DNA of 64,000 nucleotides from Aurantibacillus circumpalustris (GCF_029625215.1 NZ_CP121197.1:744001-808000); one strand, 5' to 3'. Counted from the first letter of the stretch, positions 27,836 to 38,655 are shown. Notes: generated from the sequence alone by a model not told the origin. Numbers and translations are program-made.

Positions 27836-29098
27836 ATGGCAATTGTAGAATTAAAAGTTCCTAGTCCGGGAGAATCGATCACAGAAGTTATAATAGCCCG
27901 TTGGGTAAAACAAACTGGTGATGTTGTAGAAAAAGATGAAGTGTTAGCAGAGATCGATTCCGATAAAGCTACATTGACCTTGAATGCCGAAGAATCGGGA
28001 AAAATTGAATTATTAGCCGCAGAAGGTGACACGGTAAAAGTTGGTCAAGTTGTACTTAAGATAGATACCTCTTTCAAACCTGAAGCAAAAAAAGAAGCTC
28101 CGAAAGCTGAAGTAAAAGTCGAAGCAAAAAAAGAAGAAAAAGTAGCGGTACAGCAAGAAACTGCTCCAGTAAAAACTTCAAGCCAATCCTACGCAACAGG
28201 GACACCCAGTCCCGCTGCTGCAAAAATAATGGCAGAAAATAACATTGCTTCAAATCAATTGAATGGCAGTGGTAAAGATGGTCGTATAACTAAACAAGAT
28301 GTATTAGCTGCACTTTCTAACGGCTTGCCTTCTGCCGTAAAAGCACTCAGCAATAGTTGGCAAGGTAATCGTGACAAAGAGCGTGTGAAAATGACTTCGT
28401 TACGCAAAGTAGTTGCTAAAAGATTGGTAGCTGTAAAAAATGAAACCGCTATGCTAACTACTTTTAATGAAGTAGACATGAGCGAGATTTATTCTATACG
28501 CGCTAAATACAAAGATAAATTTAAAGAGGTTTACGGAACTAATGTTGGTTTTATGAGTTTCTTTACAAAAGCAGTTACTGAAGCTTTATTTCATTATCCC
28601 GCTGTAAATGGCATGATTGATGGTGACGAAATTGTGTATAGCAAATATTGTGACATTGGCATTGCTGTGAGTGCACCAAAAGGTTTAATGGTTCCTGTTT
28701 TACGCAATGCTGAATTAATGAGTTTAGCAGAGATTGAAATGGGTATTAAAGGATTAGCGATTAAAGCCCGTGATGGTAAATTAGGTATCCCTGACATGGA
28801 AGGTGGTACGTTTACCATTACTAATGGTGGTGTTTTCGGAAGTATGATGAGTACTCCAATTATCAATCCTCCTCAAAGTGCTATTTTAGGAATGCACAAT
28901 GTTGTTGATCGCCCAATGGCGGTAAACGGACAAGTAGTGATTCGTCCTATGATGTATGTTGCTCTTAGCTATGATCACCGTATTATTGATGGTAAAGAAA
29001 GTGTTGGCTTTTTAGTGAAAGTAAAAGAAATGCTTGAAAATCCAAGTCGCATGTTATTTGGAGGTAAAAATCCAGAAGAAATTTTACTTGGATTATAA
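27836..29098 (+). CDS. sucB: Dihydrolipoyl succinyltransferase (2-oxoglutarate dehydrogenase E2)
   Basis: The E2 subunit transfers the succinyl group to CoA. The 420-residue protein has one lipoyl domain (about 1-78) with the lipoylated Lys44 in IDSDKATL, an Ala/Lys/Glu-rich linker, a peripheral-subunit-binding domain at about 122-160 ([23 protein letters not shown]) and the catalytic domain ending with [12 protein letters not shown], which carries the active His and Asp. One lipoyl domain is normal for SucB. The gene directly follows sucA. Confidence 0.97.
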   Translation: MAIVELKVPSPGESITEVIIARWVKQTGDVVEKDEVLAEIDSDKATLTLNAEESGKIELLAAEGDTVKVGQVVLKIDTSFKPEAKKEAPKAEVKVEAKKEEKVAVQQETAPVKTSSQSYATGTPSPAAAKIMAENNIASNQLNGSGKDGRITKQDVLAALSNGLPSAVKALSNSWQGNRDKERVKMTSLRKVVAKRLVAVKNETAMLTTFNEVDMSEIYSIRAKYKDKFKEVYGTNVGFMSFFTKAVTEALFHYPAVNGMIDGDEIVYSKYCDIGIAVSAPKGLMVPVLRNAELMSLAEIEMGIKGLAIKARDGKLGIPDMEGGTFTITNGGVFGSMMSTPIINPPQSAILGMHNVVDRPMAVNGQVVIRPMMYVALSYDHRIIDGKESVGFLVKVKEMLENPSRMLFGGKNPEEILLGL

Positions 29099-29262
29099 TT
29101 CCTTCGTTTAACAACTCTTCATTATTTCTTGGCAAATATCATACAATTGCTAAATTATGTCAAGCAATTGCCTTGTTTCGTCTAAAATCTAAGGTTTTAA
29201 CACTTAATTGGTTTATTATAGGCTTTCAATTAATTAAATTCGAAATACTAAAACTCGTAGCT

Positions 29263-29880
29263 ATGAAGAATAAAAATTATTTTACAATTATTTTATTAGC
29301 TGTTTGCACTGCTCTGTTTTCTTTCATCAGTTTTCCAGTATTAGAAGAGCTTACATTAAATTCACCCGTACCGATGGGTGATTATAAAATGAAAGACGTG
29401 TCCGGCAATTCATTTAGTTTAAACGAAATTAAGACCGCTAAGGGTTTACTGGTAATTTTTTCCTGTAATACCTGCCCATACGTAAAACTGAGTGCGGCGC
29501 GAATTAAAGAATATTCTGATTTTTGCCAGTCGAATGGGATTGGTTGTGCCCTAATTAACAGTAATGAAGCACAACGCAACGAAGACGACAGCTTTGAAGA
29601 AATGGTAAAATATTACAATTCTCAAAAATTAAAATGCGCTTATACCGTAGATGAAAAAAGTCAACTTGCCGATAAATTTGGCGCCGGCCGTACACCGCAA
29701 TGCTTTTTGTTCAACGCTAAGGGTCTTATTTACAAAGGTGCAATTGATGACAATGTGAAAGATCCTGCAGCAGTTAAAGAAGCGTATTTAAAAAATGCCT
29801 TGGCTGCTTTGCTTAAAAATGAGACTCCTAAAACACAAGAAACCAAGTCAATAGGTTGCACGATTAAACGGGCAGAATAA
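29263..29880 (+). CDS. Exported thioredoxin-fold (AhpC/TSA-type) redoxin
   Basis: I start this gene at the ATG at 29263 because it is followed by a clean signal or anchor sequence (MKNKNYFTIILLAVCTALFS); 30 further upstream codons look non-coding. The 205-residue product has the thioredoxin-like sequence VIFSCNTCPYVKLSAARI, with a CNTC motif near residue 68, then NEAQRNEDDSFEEM and GAGRTPQCFLFNAKG with a cis-Pro. This matches the redoxin-domain proteins found widely in Bacteroidota. It is probably a periplasmic thiol-disulphide protein of unknown partner. A terminator follows. Confidence 0.87.
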   Translation: MKNKNYFTIILLAVCTALFSFISFPVLEELTLNSPVPMGDYKMKDVSGNSFSLNEIKTAKGLLVIFSCNTCPYVKLSAARIKEYSDFCQSNGIGCALINSNEAQRNEDDSFEEMVKYYNSQKLKCAYTVDEKSQLADKFGAGRTPQCFLFNAKGLIYKGAIDDNVKDPAAVKEAYLKNALAALLKNETPKTQETKSIGCTIKRAE

Positions 29881-29908
29881 TTATTTTGGTAGTGTTAATG
29901 AGATTGGA

Positions 29909-29937
29909 AGATTCAGCAACTGCTGGATCTTTTTTTA
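29909..29937 (+). terminator. Rho-independent terminator after the redoxin gene
   Basis: AGATTCAGCA and TGCTGGATCT form a stem with one G-U pair and a tight central loop, followed by seven T residues. Confidence 0.75.
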
Positions 29938-29974
29938 TACCTATATTCTTGATAAAACTATGGGACTTAACTAA

Positions 29975-30175
<201 letters not shown>

Positions 30176-30184
30176 TATTATTGC

Positions 30185-32206
30185 ATGTCAACCTCAACGC
30201 AAATTTCATTTAAAGATCTGATTTTACAGGGCATTCCGTCAGCCCTTCCATCACCAAGTTCTTACGATCAAAACATTAACCATGCACCAAAACGCAAAGA
30301 CATTCTTAGTTCCGAAGAAAAAAAATTAGCTGTACGCAATGCTCTGCGTTACTTTGACAAACAGCATCACGCTATTCTAGCCAAAGAATTTGCAGAAGAA
30401 TTAAAAACTTACGGTAGAATATATATGTACCGTTTTCGTCCCGATTACAAAATATATGCAAGGCCAATAAACGAGTATCCGCACAAATCTAAACAAGCGG
30501 CGGCAATCATGCACATGCTCAGCAATAATCTCGACTATGCTGTAGCGCAACATCCGCATGAACTGATAACATATGGCGGTAATGGTTCTGTTTTTCAAAA
30601 CTGGGCTCAATATCTTTTAACCATGCAGTACCTTGCCACCATGACAGATGAACAAACGCTCGTTTTATATAGTGGTCATCCCATGGGTTTGTTTCCCTCG
30701 CCAAAAGACTCTCCGAGACTTATTGTTACTAACGGGATGATGATTCCCAATTACAGTAAACCAGATGACTGGGAAAAATTTAATGCGCTTGGTGTAACAC
30801 AATACGGACAAATGACCGCTGGTAGTTTTATGTATATCGGTCCACAAGGCATTGTACACGGCACAACCATAACCGTTATGAATGCAGCTCGCAAAAAATT
30901 TAAAACGGAAGAAGAGCGTAAAGGTAAACTATTTGTTACCTGCGGTTTAGGTGGAATGAGTGGCGCGCAACCTAAGGCGGCAAAAATTGCAGGACTTGTT
31001 TCTATAACCGCCGAAATAAATCCTAAAGCAGTTAAAACCCGTTTCACTCAGGCTTGGGTAGATGAAGTATATTCAGATCTCGATAAATTAATACAAAGAA
31101 CAAAAGAAGCTCAAAAAAATAAGGAAGCCGTGAGCCTTGCCTATGAAGGAAATGTGGTTGACCTGTGGGAAAAACTGGTTCAAGAAAACATAAAAGTAGA
31201 TATTGGCAGTGATCAAAGTTCATTGCACAACCCTTGGGCAGGTGGTTACTATCCCGCAGGACTGAGTCTTGAAGAGAGTAATACTATGATGGCCGAAAGA
31301 CCCGAGCAATTCAAACAAGAAGTTCAAAAAACATTGGTACGACACATCAATGCTGTAAACGCTTTGACTAAAAACGGCATGTACTTTTTTGATTATGGAA
31401 ACGCTTTTCTTCTTGAGGTTTCAAGGGCAGGTGGAGACGTTTTTGCTGATAATCAAAAAACAGATTTTAAATATAAAAGCTATGTGCAGGATATTTTAGG
31501 TCCTATGTGTTTTGATTATGGATTTGGCCCGTTTAGGTGGGTGTGTACCTCTGCAAAACCAGAAGATTTGGCAGTAACAGACAAACTCGCACAAGAAGTT
31601 CTTGAAGAAATTTATGCAACAGCGCCTTCAGAAATTCAACAACAGCTTTACGATAACATTATTTGGATTAAAGAGGCGCAGCAAAATAATCTGGTTGTAG
31701 GTTCACAAGCCCGTATTTTATACGCAGATAGCGAAGGAAGAATTAAAATTGCACAAGCGATAAATAAAGCAATAAAAGAAGGTAAGATCTCGGCTCCCAT
31801 TGTATTAGGTCGCGATCATCACGATGTAAGTGGCACAGATAGTCCTTATAGAGAAACATCTAATATATATGACGGAAGTAAATTTACCGCAGACATGGCC
31901 GTTCATAATTTTGTAGGTGATGCCTTTCGTGGAGCCACTTGGATTAGTTTACATAATGGCGGCGGTGTTGGTTGGGGAGAGGTAATTAATGGTGGCTTTG
32001 GTTTGGTTTTAGACGGCAGCGTCGAAGCAGAAAAAAAACTTGAACAAATGCTTTTTTGGGATGTGAATAATGGAATAGCCCGTAGAAGTTGGGCGCGTAA
32101 TGACGAAGCTATTTTTGCCATTAAACGTGAAATGGCGCGCCGGCCTGATTTAAAAGTTACACTTCCAAATTTAGTAGATGACAATTTACTTGATGCTTTA
32201 ATATAA
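30185..32206 (+). CDS. hutU: Urocanate hydratase
   Basis: Urocanase adds water to urocanate with a tightly bound NAD, the second step of histidine breakdown. The 673-residue product is the long form, with conserved blocks ELITYGGNGSVFQNWAQY, LVLYSGHPMGLFPS, GQMTAGSFMYIGPQGIVHGT, CGLGGMSGAQPKA, DIGSDQSSLHNPW, CFDYGFGPFRWVCTS and SLHNGGGVGWGEVINGGFG. The extra length compared with the ~555-residue Pseudomonas type is spread through the chain. hutH, hutI and hutG are not adjacent, so the pathway must be completed elsewhere or is incomplete. Confidence 0.95.
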   Translation: MSTSTQISFKDLILQGIPSALPSPSSYDQNINHAPKRKDILSSEEKKLAVRNALRYFDKQHHAILAKEFAEELKTYGRIYMYRFRPDYKIYARPINEYPHKSKQAAAIMHMLSNNLDYAVAQHPHELITYGGNGSVFQNWAQYLLTMQYLATMTDEQTLVLYSGHPMGLFPSPKDSPRLIVTNGMMIPNYSKPDDWEKFNALGVTQYGQMTAGSFMYIGPQGIVHGTTITVMNAARKKFKTEEERKGKLFVTCGLGGMSGAQPKAAKIAGLVSITAEINPKAVKTRFTQAWVDEVYSDLDKLIQRTKEAQKNKEAVSLAYEGNVVDLWEKLVQENIKVDIGSDQSSLHNPWAGGYYPAGLSLEESNTMMAERPEQFKQEVQKTLVRHINAVNALTKNGMYFFDYGNAFLLEVSRAGGDVFADNQKTDFKYKSYVQDILGPMCFDYGFGPFRWVCTSAKPEDLAVTDKLAQEVLEEIYATAPSEIQQQLYDNIIWIKEAQQNNLVVGSQARILYADSEGRIKIAQAINKAIKEGKISAPIVLGRDHHDVSGTDSPYRETSNIYDGSKFTADMAVHNFVGDAFRGATWISLHNGGGVGWGEVINGGFGLVLDGSVEAEKKLEQMLFWDVNNGIARRSWARNDEAIFAIKREMARRPDLKVTLPNLVDDNLLDALI

Positions 32207-32226
32207 ATCTTTGATATTATAAATAC

Positions 32227-33240
32227 ATGAAAAAGTTTTTAGTTTTATTTTTTTGCTTCGCTGCTTTTAGTAAATATATTTGTCAGGTACGACCTATTAA
32301 CAAGCTAACACTTGAAACCACTTACTCTTACACTGAAATAGATAAAAAACTCAGAGACGTTATAGACGAAGCTGATAAGCCATCCTACTTTGATGATGCG
32401 TTTTTTAATTCCTTATTAAAAAGAATTGTAAGTGATAAACAATACTCAGACAAAGAAAAAACACAGCTTTTTTATTTGATGCACAAAAAGCTGGGTTTTG
32501 CATTTGTTGGTGTAAATTATTTACCGCCAAAGCAAAATTACTTTACCTTCTTTCTGGGAGAAGTTATCACCCTTCAAAAAACAGCTTTTTTATTAAGAAG
32601 TCTCAACTACAATGTAAATGAACTGCTTGTCATAGTGGACTCAACCGCGAAACGTGATGCTGTTATTGCTTCTAATGCACTATTGCTAGCCACCGTTCTC
32701 AATCCAAAAGCTGTTTTAGAAAAACTCCACAAATACTCATTGGGCGAAGAAATTCAAAGCGTAAAACACCCAGATATTTTTAATCATTATGTTTGTTTGA
32801 GTGCTGCAATTAGTCAGGATACAATTATCACGGCTAATCTCATAAGTAATATTCTTGGTTTTAAAACAGAAGCTCAAATAGAGGATGCTTTATGCGCTCT
32901 TTATGCCAAAAATAATCCAGTAAGTACAATTAAAGATTATATAATGGGGGAAAACAATCCAGAGAATAATCTTGCGATTCAAACTGCGCTCTGTGCCCTT
33001 GCCGTAAAAGTTCCAGAAGCAACTTTCGAAAAAAGCGTTAAAAGTTTTGCTAAGGAAGCCAGTGAAAAATGGAAAAAAGATTTATTTAAAGATCTCGCCT
33101 CAAACAAAACTCCTTTCAATTATAGTATTAGTGATCCAGAGCAAATTGTCACAAAAAAATGGGAAGGAATTGTTTTAAGCTTTTACACAGATGGGGGACT
33201 TATTAGCAATGGTAATTTGCTTGAGTTTGACCCGAACTAA
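32227..33240 (+). CDS. Secreted protein of unknown function
   Basis: I do not recognise this 337-residue protein. It has a signal peptide (about 1-19, ending YICQ). The mature part is largely helical and polar, with regular hydrophobic spacing (LLKRIVSDKQYSDKEKTQLF, ALLLATVLNPKAVLEKL, ALCALAVKVPEATFEKSV) that suggests helical repeats. There are no recognisable catalytic motifs. It follows hutU by 20 bases, which permits co-transcription, but nothing links it to histidine breakdown. Confidence 0.7.
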   Translation: MKKFLVLFFCFAAFSKYICQVRPINKLTLETTYSYTEIDKKLRDVIDEADKPSYFDDAFFNSLLKRIVSDKQYSDKEKTQLFYLMHKKLGFAFVGVNYLPPKQNYFTFFLGEVITLQKTAFLLRSLNYNVNELLVIVDSTAKRDAVIASNALLLATVLNPKAVLEKLHKYSLGEEIQSVKHPDIFNHYVCLSAAISQDTIITANLISNILGFKTEAQIEDALCALYAKNNPVSTIKDYIMGENNPENNLAIQTALCALAVKVPEATFEKSVKSFAKEASEKWKKDLFKDLASNKTPFNYSISDPEQIVTKKWEGIVLSFYTDGGLISNGNLLEFDPN

Positions 33241-33382
33241 GATTTGAAATTCTTGGAAAGGCTGCTCTCTTGTTCTATTCTAAAAAATCTCAAACAAAGT
33301 CGCTTATCAATTTCCAATATCCCCCCAAAAGATCTGCAAATACCCGACTTTTTTTGATATTTTAGAGGCTTCAATTTTAATT

Positions 33383-35524
33383 ATGAAAAAAATATTTTTA
33401 AGTGTAAGTCTTACTTTTTTAATAAGTATTACCAGTTTAGCCCAAAACAAATTACTAACAATTCAAGATGCGGTTCTTAAGGGGCGCAGCACTCTTGCTC
33501 CAAAACGCCTTCAGAATCTAGGATTTATACCAAACTCAGCCAAAGCTTCTTACATAGATAAAAACGAACTTTTTATTTTAAACACTGTTGATGCAAAGAT
33601 CGTGTCTTCTTTGTCATTATCAGAGTTTAACAAAACGCTTGCTCAAGTTGGTATAGATACCGTTTTAGCTTTTGACGCTTTAAAATGGAAAAACGAAAAT
33701 GCGTTTTATTTTAAAAATAAAAAAAGTGAATCACTCTATAATTTCGATAAAAAAACAATTAGTGAGTCAGACCGTAAAACAGCTGATGCTTCGTTAGAAG
33801 GACTAGATGAGTTTAAAGAAGGTGAAGTTTTTGCTTATGTAAAAGAAAATAATGTTTTTATTTCATCCAACGGAGAAGTTACTCAAATAACTAAAGACGG
33901 TTCATACGAAATTGTTAATGGTAAAAGTGTGCACCGTGATGAATTCGGTATTCATAAAGGAACGTATTGGAGTCCTAATGGCAATTATCTGGCCTATTAT
34001 CGTATGGATCAAACAGATGTAACTGATTATCCTATTATCGATTGGAGTACATATCCTGCACATAACGAAAACATTAAATATCCCATGGCCGGCAACAAAA
34101 GTCATTACGTTAAATTGTTAGTTTATGATCTTAAAAAGAAAACCGCAACTGAAGTAAAAGTAGAGGGCCCGAAAGACCAATACCTCACTAACGTTTCCTG
34201 GAGTCCGGATGAGAAAAAAATTTACATGGCCATTCTAAATCGTGAACAAAATTATTATAAACTAAATGAATACGATGCTCAAAGCGGTGCTTTTGTAAAA
34301 ACCTTATTTGAAGAAAAAGACGAGAAATATACAGAGCCTTCCAATCCAATGCTTTTTGTAAAAAACAATCCTAAACAATTTATCTGGCAAAGCCGTAAAG
34401 ATGGCTTTAACCATTTCTATTTATACAATGTGGATGGAAGTCTTGCTAAGCAGCTTACCAAAGGTAATTGGGAGGTGAAGGCTGAAAACGGTTTTGATAG
34501 CAAAGGTGAAAATTTATTTTTTCACTCCAATGAACAAAGTCCCGTTAACCAGGATTTTTATTTAGTGAATTTAAAATCCGGCAAAATAACCCGTCTGACA
34601 CAAGGTAACGGTTTTCATACAGTTGCTTCCAACAAAGAAGGCTCTTGTTTTTTAGATAATTTTACTTCTTGTTACACGCCTCGTGAATACAGATTTATTC
34701 AGGCAAACGGAAAGTCTGCCACTTTATATAAAGCAGAAAATCCTCTAAAAGAGTACAAGACTGGCAACTGGTCTTTGTTTAGTATCAAAAACAATCAAGG
34801 CACCGACCTTTATTGCCGAATGTTTAAACCGGTTGATTTCGACAGTACAAAAAAATATCCTGTCTTAGTGTATTTGTATAATGGCCCTCATTCGCAACTC
34901 GTTACTAATACCTGGATGGCGGGCGGAGAGGTATGGTATGAATACATGGCTGAAAAAGGATTTATAATATTTACTTTAGATGGCAGAGGAACTTCAAACC
35001 GCGGAAAAGCCTTTGAACAAGCTATACACAGACAGGTGGGCACTGTTGAAATGGAAGATCAACTAAGTGGTGTTTCGTATTTGAAAGGACTTCCTTATGT
35101 TGATGCTACCCGCCTTGGCGTTCACGGCTGGAGTTATGGAGGATTTATGACTACGTCTTTGATGACACGTAATGCCGGCATTTTTAAGGTAGCAGCCGCT
35201 GGCGGGCCCGTAATCGATTGGAGTTATTATGAGATTATGTATGGTGAACGCTATATGGATTCACCCCAAGAAAATAAAGAAGGTTACGATAAAAATAATT
35301 TATTGAATCACGTAGATAAATTAAAAGGAAAATTATTAATGATTCACGGCGCGCAAGACGATGTAGTTGTTTGGCAACACAGCATCATGTACCAAAAGAA
35401 AGCGGTAGACAAAGGTGTACAACTTGATTATTATGTTTATCCAGGACATAAACACAATGTTCTAGGAAAAGACAGAGCGCATTTGATGGAGAAGATCACG
35501 AATTATTTTATTGATAATTTGTAA
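33383..35524 (+). CDS. S9 family peptidase, dipeptidyl peptidase IV-like
   Basis: This 713-residue exported serine peptidase has a signal peptide (1-20), a DPP IV N-terminal beta-propeller (about 80-450; SPNGNYLAYYRMDQTDV and SWSPDEKKIYM are typical) and a C-terminal alpha/beta hydrolase domain. The nucleophile lies in GWSYGG near residue 585, the acid in AQDDVV and the histidine in GHKHNV near the end. DPP IV enzymes remove X-Pro or X-Ala dipeptides from peptide N-termini, in Bacteroidota usually in the periplasm. Length and domain order are normal. It has its own upstream gap and stands alone. Confidence 0.93.
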   Translation: MKKIFLSVSLTFLISITSLAQNKLLTIQDAVLKGRSTLAPKRLQNLGFIPNSAKASYIDKNELFILNTVDAKIVSSLSLSEFNKTLAQVGIDTVLAFDALKWKNENAFYFKNKKSESLYNFDKKTISESDRKTADASLEGLDEFKEGEVFAYVKENNVFISSNGEVTQITKDGSYEIVNGKSVHRDEFGIHKGTYWSPNGNYLAYYRMDQTDVTDYPIIDWSTYPAHNENIKYPMAGNKSHYVKLLVYDLKKKTATEVKVEGPKDQYLTNVSWSPDEKKIYMAILNREQNYYKLNEYDAQSGAFVKTLFEEKDEKYTEPSNPMLFVKNNPKQFIWQSRKDGFNHFYLYNVDGSLAKQLTKGNWEVKAENGFDSKGENLFFHSNEQSPVNQDFYLVNLKSGKITRLTQGNGFHTVASNKEGSCFLDNFTSCYTPREYRFIQANGKSATLYKAENPLKEYKTGNWSLFSIKNNQGTDLYCRMFKPVDFDSTKKYPVLVYLYNGPHSQLVTNTWMAGGEVWYEYMAEKGFIIFTLDGRGTSNRGKAFEQAIHRQVGTVEMEDQLSGVSYLKGLPYVDATRLGVHGWSYGGFMTTSLMTRNAGIFKVAAAGGPVIDWSYYEIMYGERYMDSPQENKEGYDKNNLLNHVDKLKGKLLMIHGAQDDVVVWQHSIMYQKKAVDKGVQLDYYVYPGHKHNVLGKDRAHLMEKITNYFIDNL

Positions 35525-35580
35525 ACAAACACCTATTCAAAAAGGAAATTTTGGATACATTGTAGTGTTATAAAAGGTGT

Positions 35581-36834
35581 ATGAAATTTCTAAATTCCAT
35601 TTATTTTAAAGTTTTTGCTGGTATTTTTATACTGGCGTTACTTTTATATGAGTGTGTGGTACAGCACAATAAAGATTTCGATATTTTCATCAGTGCCTCT
35701 AAAATGATCTTTAATGGAGAAAGTTGTTACGAGGTTTGGATAATGCCAGCTGGATTGAAATATTATTACAGTCCGTTGTTTGCGGTACTGATGTTCCCTC
35801 TAAAATTCCTTCCACAAATTGGATACAATTTAATTTGGTTATCGTTCACTTTTTGGGTTATATATAGAACGTTTATTCTCCTTCCTTTTTTTCTTCCTGT
35901 CAATAAATTATCGCTTCTTGAAAGACACTGGTTTTATATTTTTGTAATTCTTTGTGTAGCACGTTACATCGTTGATAACCTTGCTCTTGGACAAATGACT
36001 TTCTTAATGGTGTGGGCGTCTTTAGAAGCGATTAAATTAATTTTTCAGAAACATCAGATTGCAGGCGCAATCTTGTTGGCTTTGATTATTAACTTTAAAC
36101 TTATTCCTGTCGCAATTTTACCTTACCTGATTTATAAAAGAGAATTCCGCGCCGTGGGACTAACCATCTTGTTTTTTATTTTTTACCTCTATCTGCCGGT
36201 CGTTGTTCTGGGGTATGGGTTTAACAATCAATTAATGCACGCTTGGTTATCTTCATTGGCAAACACAGAAAGCAATAGTATTTTTGAAGACATGGGCCGG
36301 CCCAGTCTGTCATCACTTATCCCTTCTTTGGTGATGGAAACCCCTATTGAGTTTTCTATAAAGCGTAATTTTCTTGCACTTGATTCCGTTACCACGAATT
36401 CTATTTTAATGGTAGCGCGTTTAGCTTTGCTTCTCTTTCTAACCTTTCTGTTTGGCAAACCATTTCAAAAATTTAAAAGTAAAAAGAAATTATTTTATGA
36501 CATTTCCCTTGTATTTATGGCCACTCCAATGGTATTCCCTCATCAGGGTAAATACGCCATTTATTATTTAATAGCCGCCTACGCTTATTGTATATATACG
36601 CTGATTAGATTATTTTATTTAAAGGGCAGGCCACATTACAAAATTGTTTATTCTTTCACCCTTCTCTTTGTGGTTTTGTCTTTTGTTGGTTTAACGCTTA
36701 CCACGGATGGCTTAATCGGCAGAAGACTCAGCGACGCGTCAGAATATCTGAATTTAATAATTTACGGGGCGCTCTTTTTGTTGATTGCCATGGCTTTGCT
36801 TAAACCAAGAAAATTTACCACGCTTCAAAATTAG
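35581..36834 (+). CDS. Polytopic membrane protein, GT87/DUF2029-like mannosyltransferase
   Basis: The 417-residue protein has about nine to ten membrane segments. An early DFDIFISASKMIFNGESCYE and YYSPLFAVLMFPLKFLP match the conserved first-loop region of the GT87 (DUF2029) family. Characterised members are polyprenyl-phosphate-mannose-dependent mannosyltransferases in Actinobacteria; activity in Bacteroidota is unproven. The Asp in DFDIF is the likely catalytic position. The 3' end overlaps the convergent PorP/SprF-family gene by 20 bases. Confidence 0.78.
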   Translation: MKFLNSIYFKVFAGIFILALLLYECVVQHNKDFDIFISASKMIFNGESCYEVWIMPAGLKYYYSPLFAVLMFPLKFLPQIGYNLIWLSFTFWVIYRTFILLPFFLPVNKLSLLERHWFYIFVILCVARYIVDNLALGQMTFLMVWASLEAIKLIFQKHQIAGAILLALIINFKLIPVAILPYLIYKREFRAVGLTILFFIFYLYLPVVVLGYGFNNQLMHAWLSSLANTESNSIFEDMGRPSLSSLIPSLVMETPIEFSIKRNFLALDSVTTNSILMVARLALLLFLTFLFGKPFQKFKSKKKLFYDISLVFMATPMVFPHQGKYAIYYLIAAYAYCIYTLIRLFYLKGRPHYKIVYSFTLLFVVLSFVGLTLTTDGLIGRRLSDASEYLNLIIYGALFLLIAMALLKPRKFTTLQN

Positions 36835-37753
36835 TAATTGAATTCCGTTGTTCTTTATTCCGTAGATTAAAACTCATAATGAACTGCCAGTAATCTTGAT
36901 TGCTTTCTGAAAATGCCGGACTACTACTGTTTTTATTATAGACTAATTGAACAACAAAATAATTAGTTCTGCAGCCAACATTCATAAAAGCCGCGTCTCT
37001 CCAACGGTACCCCACTCCATAAATTAAGTGTTTTAAAATTAAAGCATTGATGGTTACCGACTGGTTTTCATATTTTTTTTGTGTACTATACTGTCCATAT
37101 AAATTAAATAACCAGTTATCCGACAGTCGCAAATTATAGGAAGCGTGTATTTTGAATAGTGGGTTAGTTTTTTGTTCGCTATAAATTCCTACATCTGGTC
37201 TATTCATATTAAACACACTTACACCTCCGTAAAAATTCTTGTAATTAATCAGTAAACCTCCATTCAACGAAAAATACCCCGCGCTTACCCAATTGGAATT
37301 AGTACCCGGTTGCAAAAAAACAGTGTTCGCGTTGTACCCTTCGTTAATTTGGTTAGTGGTATAGCCCACTTGAATAGAAGGAATTATATTTAAATTCTGC
37401 TTAACAGTAAAATATTTCGCAAAAGAGAAACTTCCAGTGGAACTAGAATAATTTAAAGAACGCTCATAGTATCTAGCTGTAAATGCAACACCACTTTTTA
37501 AAGAAGTCAAATAGGCATCAAATACGTTATTAATAGAAAAGCTATTTAACAAGGCCTCAATAGGTGTTTGCGCGAAAGTTTGATTCCTTAACAAACCATT
37601 GCTGCCGGCGAAAGATGGATTAATTGCTACTAAGGATTGATACGGAACATTTGACTCCCCCTGAGCACTACTCTTTTTAGAAAAACAAGCGAGCAAAATG
37701 ATGAGGCAAAACTTCTTTAACATAAAATTAAGGCTTGAATTAATCCCTACCAC
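36815..37753 (-). CDS. PorP/SprF family outer-membrane protein, second copy
   Basis: This 312-residue protein belongs to the PorP/SprF family, whose founding members work with type IX secretion and, in gliding species, with adhesin export. The signal peptide ends near SSAQ, preceded by an unusual MVGINSSLN lead; a start at the second Met (MLKKFCLIIL) is equally possible. The diagnostic N-terminal VAINPSFAGSNGLLRNQ block is intact, followed by repeated beta-strand segments and GVGYRWRDAAFMNVG. It overlaps the upstream paralogue by 7 bases. The two share gene order and strand topology, so they arose by duplication. Confidence 0.88.
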   Translation of the reverse strand: MVGINSSLNFMLKKFCLIILLACFSKKSSAQGESNVPYQSLVAINPSFAGSNGLLRNQTFAQTPIEALLNSFSINNVFDAYLTSLKSGVAFTARYYERSLNYSSSTGSFSFAKYFTVKQNLNIIPSIQVGYTTNQINEGYNANTVFLQPGTNSNWVSAGYFSLNGGLLINYKNFYGGVSVFNMNRPDVGIYSEQKTNPLFKIHASYNLRLSDNWLFNLYGQYSTQKKYENQSVTINALILKHLIYGVGYRWRDAAFMNVGCRTNYFVVQLVYNKNSSSPAFSESNQDYWQFIMSFNLRNKEQRNSITNFEAW

Positions 37754-38655
37754 TTTTCGAAACTCTTAAGAGTGGCATTGTCTGCTTTCTTATGGAGACT
37801 CAATGCCAAAGCAAGTTGACAGCCTCCATTTCTAATTCCAGCAAGTTTGCTCAGCACAACATCATAACCAAGGTTAACACTAAAATAATTACTCCTATAA
37901 CCTAAATTTAAAAATCCAGAATCATTATACGAATAACCCAAACCAAGTATTAAGTGTTTTACAAAAATTGCGTTAGCTGTAAATAGTAAACTATTGAAAT
38001 TATTTTGCTTAGTAAAAATGCTTGCAAAATTGATTAGTGTTTTTTGATTAATCGGTATACTGTAGGAAGCATTAAAACTAAAACGCGCTGGGAGTCTGCT
38101 CTGGCCATAAGCGCCAACGTCTGGCTGGTTTATGTGAAAAATTGTTCCGCCAGCATAAAAGTTTTTGTAATTAAACAATAGGCCTGCGCTTACCTCTAAA
38201 TTAGTTTTCTTAGGAGTTTGTATTGTTGACGACGAGCCCCATTGCTGAAATGTCAAACTCTCAATATCAACTTCTCTTTTTAAACCGGTAAATTGGATCG
38301 AAGGAATTATTTTAAACCCAGTTTCTTTACATTCAAAAATCGGCGCATAAACCAAATTGATTTCTGAATTGCGATACGCGCCTTTGCCCCAAGAATTCAT
38401 GGCTACAGATACGGCCAACCCTCCATGCAGTTTTTTGATATATCCATCCAGTGCGTTATAATACACCGCATTATTATTAGAAACAAAAGGATTAGTGCTT
38501 CTCGCTACCAGCTGATTACGAAACGCTCCATTGCTTCCCGCAAAAGAAGGATTAGTCGCAATTAAGGACTGGTTAGGATTTAACAAAGTTTGATCTTGTG
38601 AATACGCGTTGTTTAAAAGCAAAACTGCTGCGGTAAAAAGAAGAAGTTTTTTCAT
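37747..38655 (-). CDS. PorP/SprF family outer-membrane protein, first copy
   Basis: The 302-residue product has a signal peptide (1-19, ending AYSQ), the family block LIATNPSFAGSNGAFRNQ and ~12 amphipathic strands ending with GLGYSYNDSGFLNLGYRS. It is a paralogue of the next gene on the minus strand and is probably co-transcribed with it. Such proteins are often found next to large T9SS adhesins, but no giant adhesin gene is adjacent here. A candidate promoter with a 13-base palindrome lies directly upstream. Confidence 0.9.
   Translation of the reverse strand: MKKLLLFTAAVLLLNNAYSQDQTLLNPNQSLIATNPSFAGSNGAFRNQLVARSTNPFVSNNNAVYYNALDGYIKKLHGGLAVSVAMNSWGKGAYRNSEINLVYAPIFECKETGFKIIPSIQFTGLKREVDIESLTFQQWGSSSTIQTPKKTNLEVSAGLLFNYKNFYAGGTIFHINQPDVGAYGQSRLPARFSFNASYSIPINQKTLINFASIFTKQNNFNSLLFTANAIFVKHLILGLGYSYNDSGFLNLGYRSNYFSVNLGYDVVLSKLAGIRNGGCQLALALSLHKKADNATLKSFEKW

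Noticed and set aside
29173-29262. N-terminal extension of the redoxin gene
   Set aside because: The signal peptide begins at the ATG at 29263; upstream codons look non-coding.
36815-38655. Frameshift or fusion between the two PorP/SprF-family genes
   Set aside because: Each has its own signal peptide and complete domain; the 7-base overlap is ordinary.
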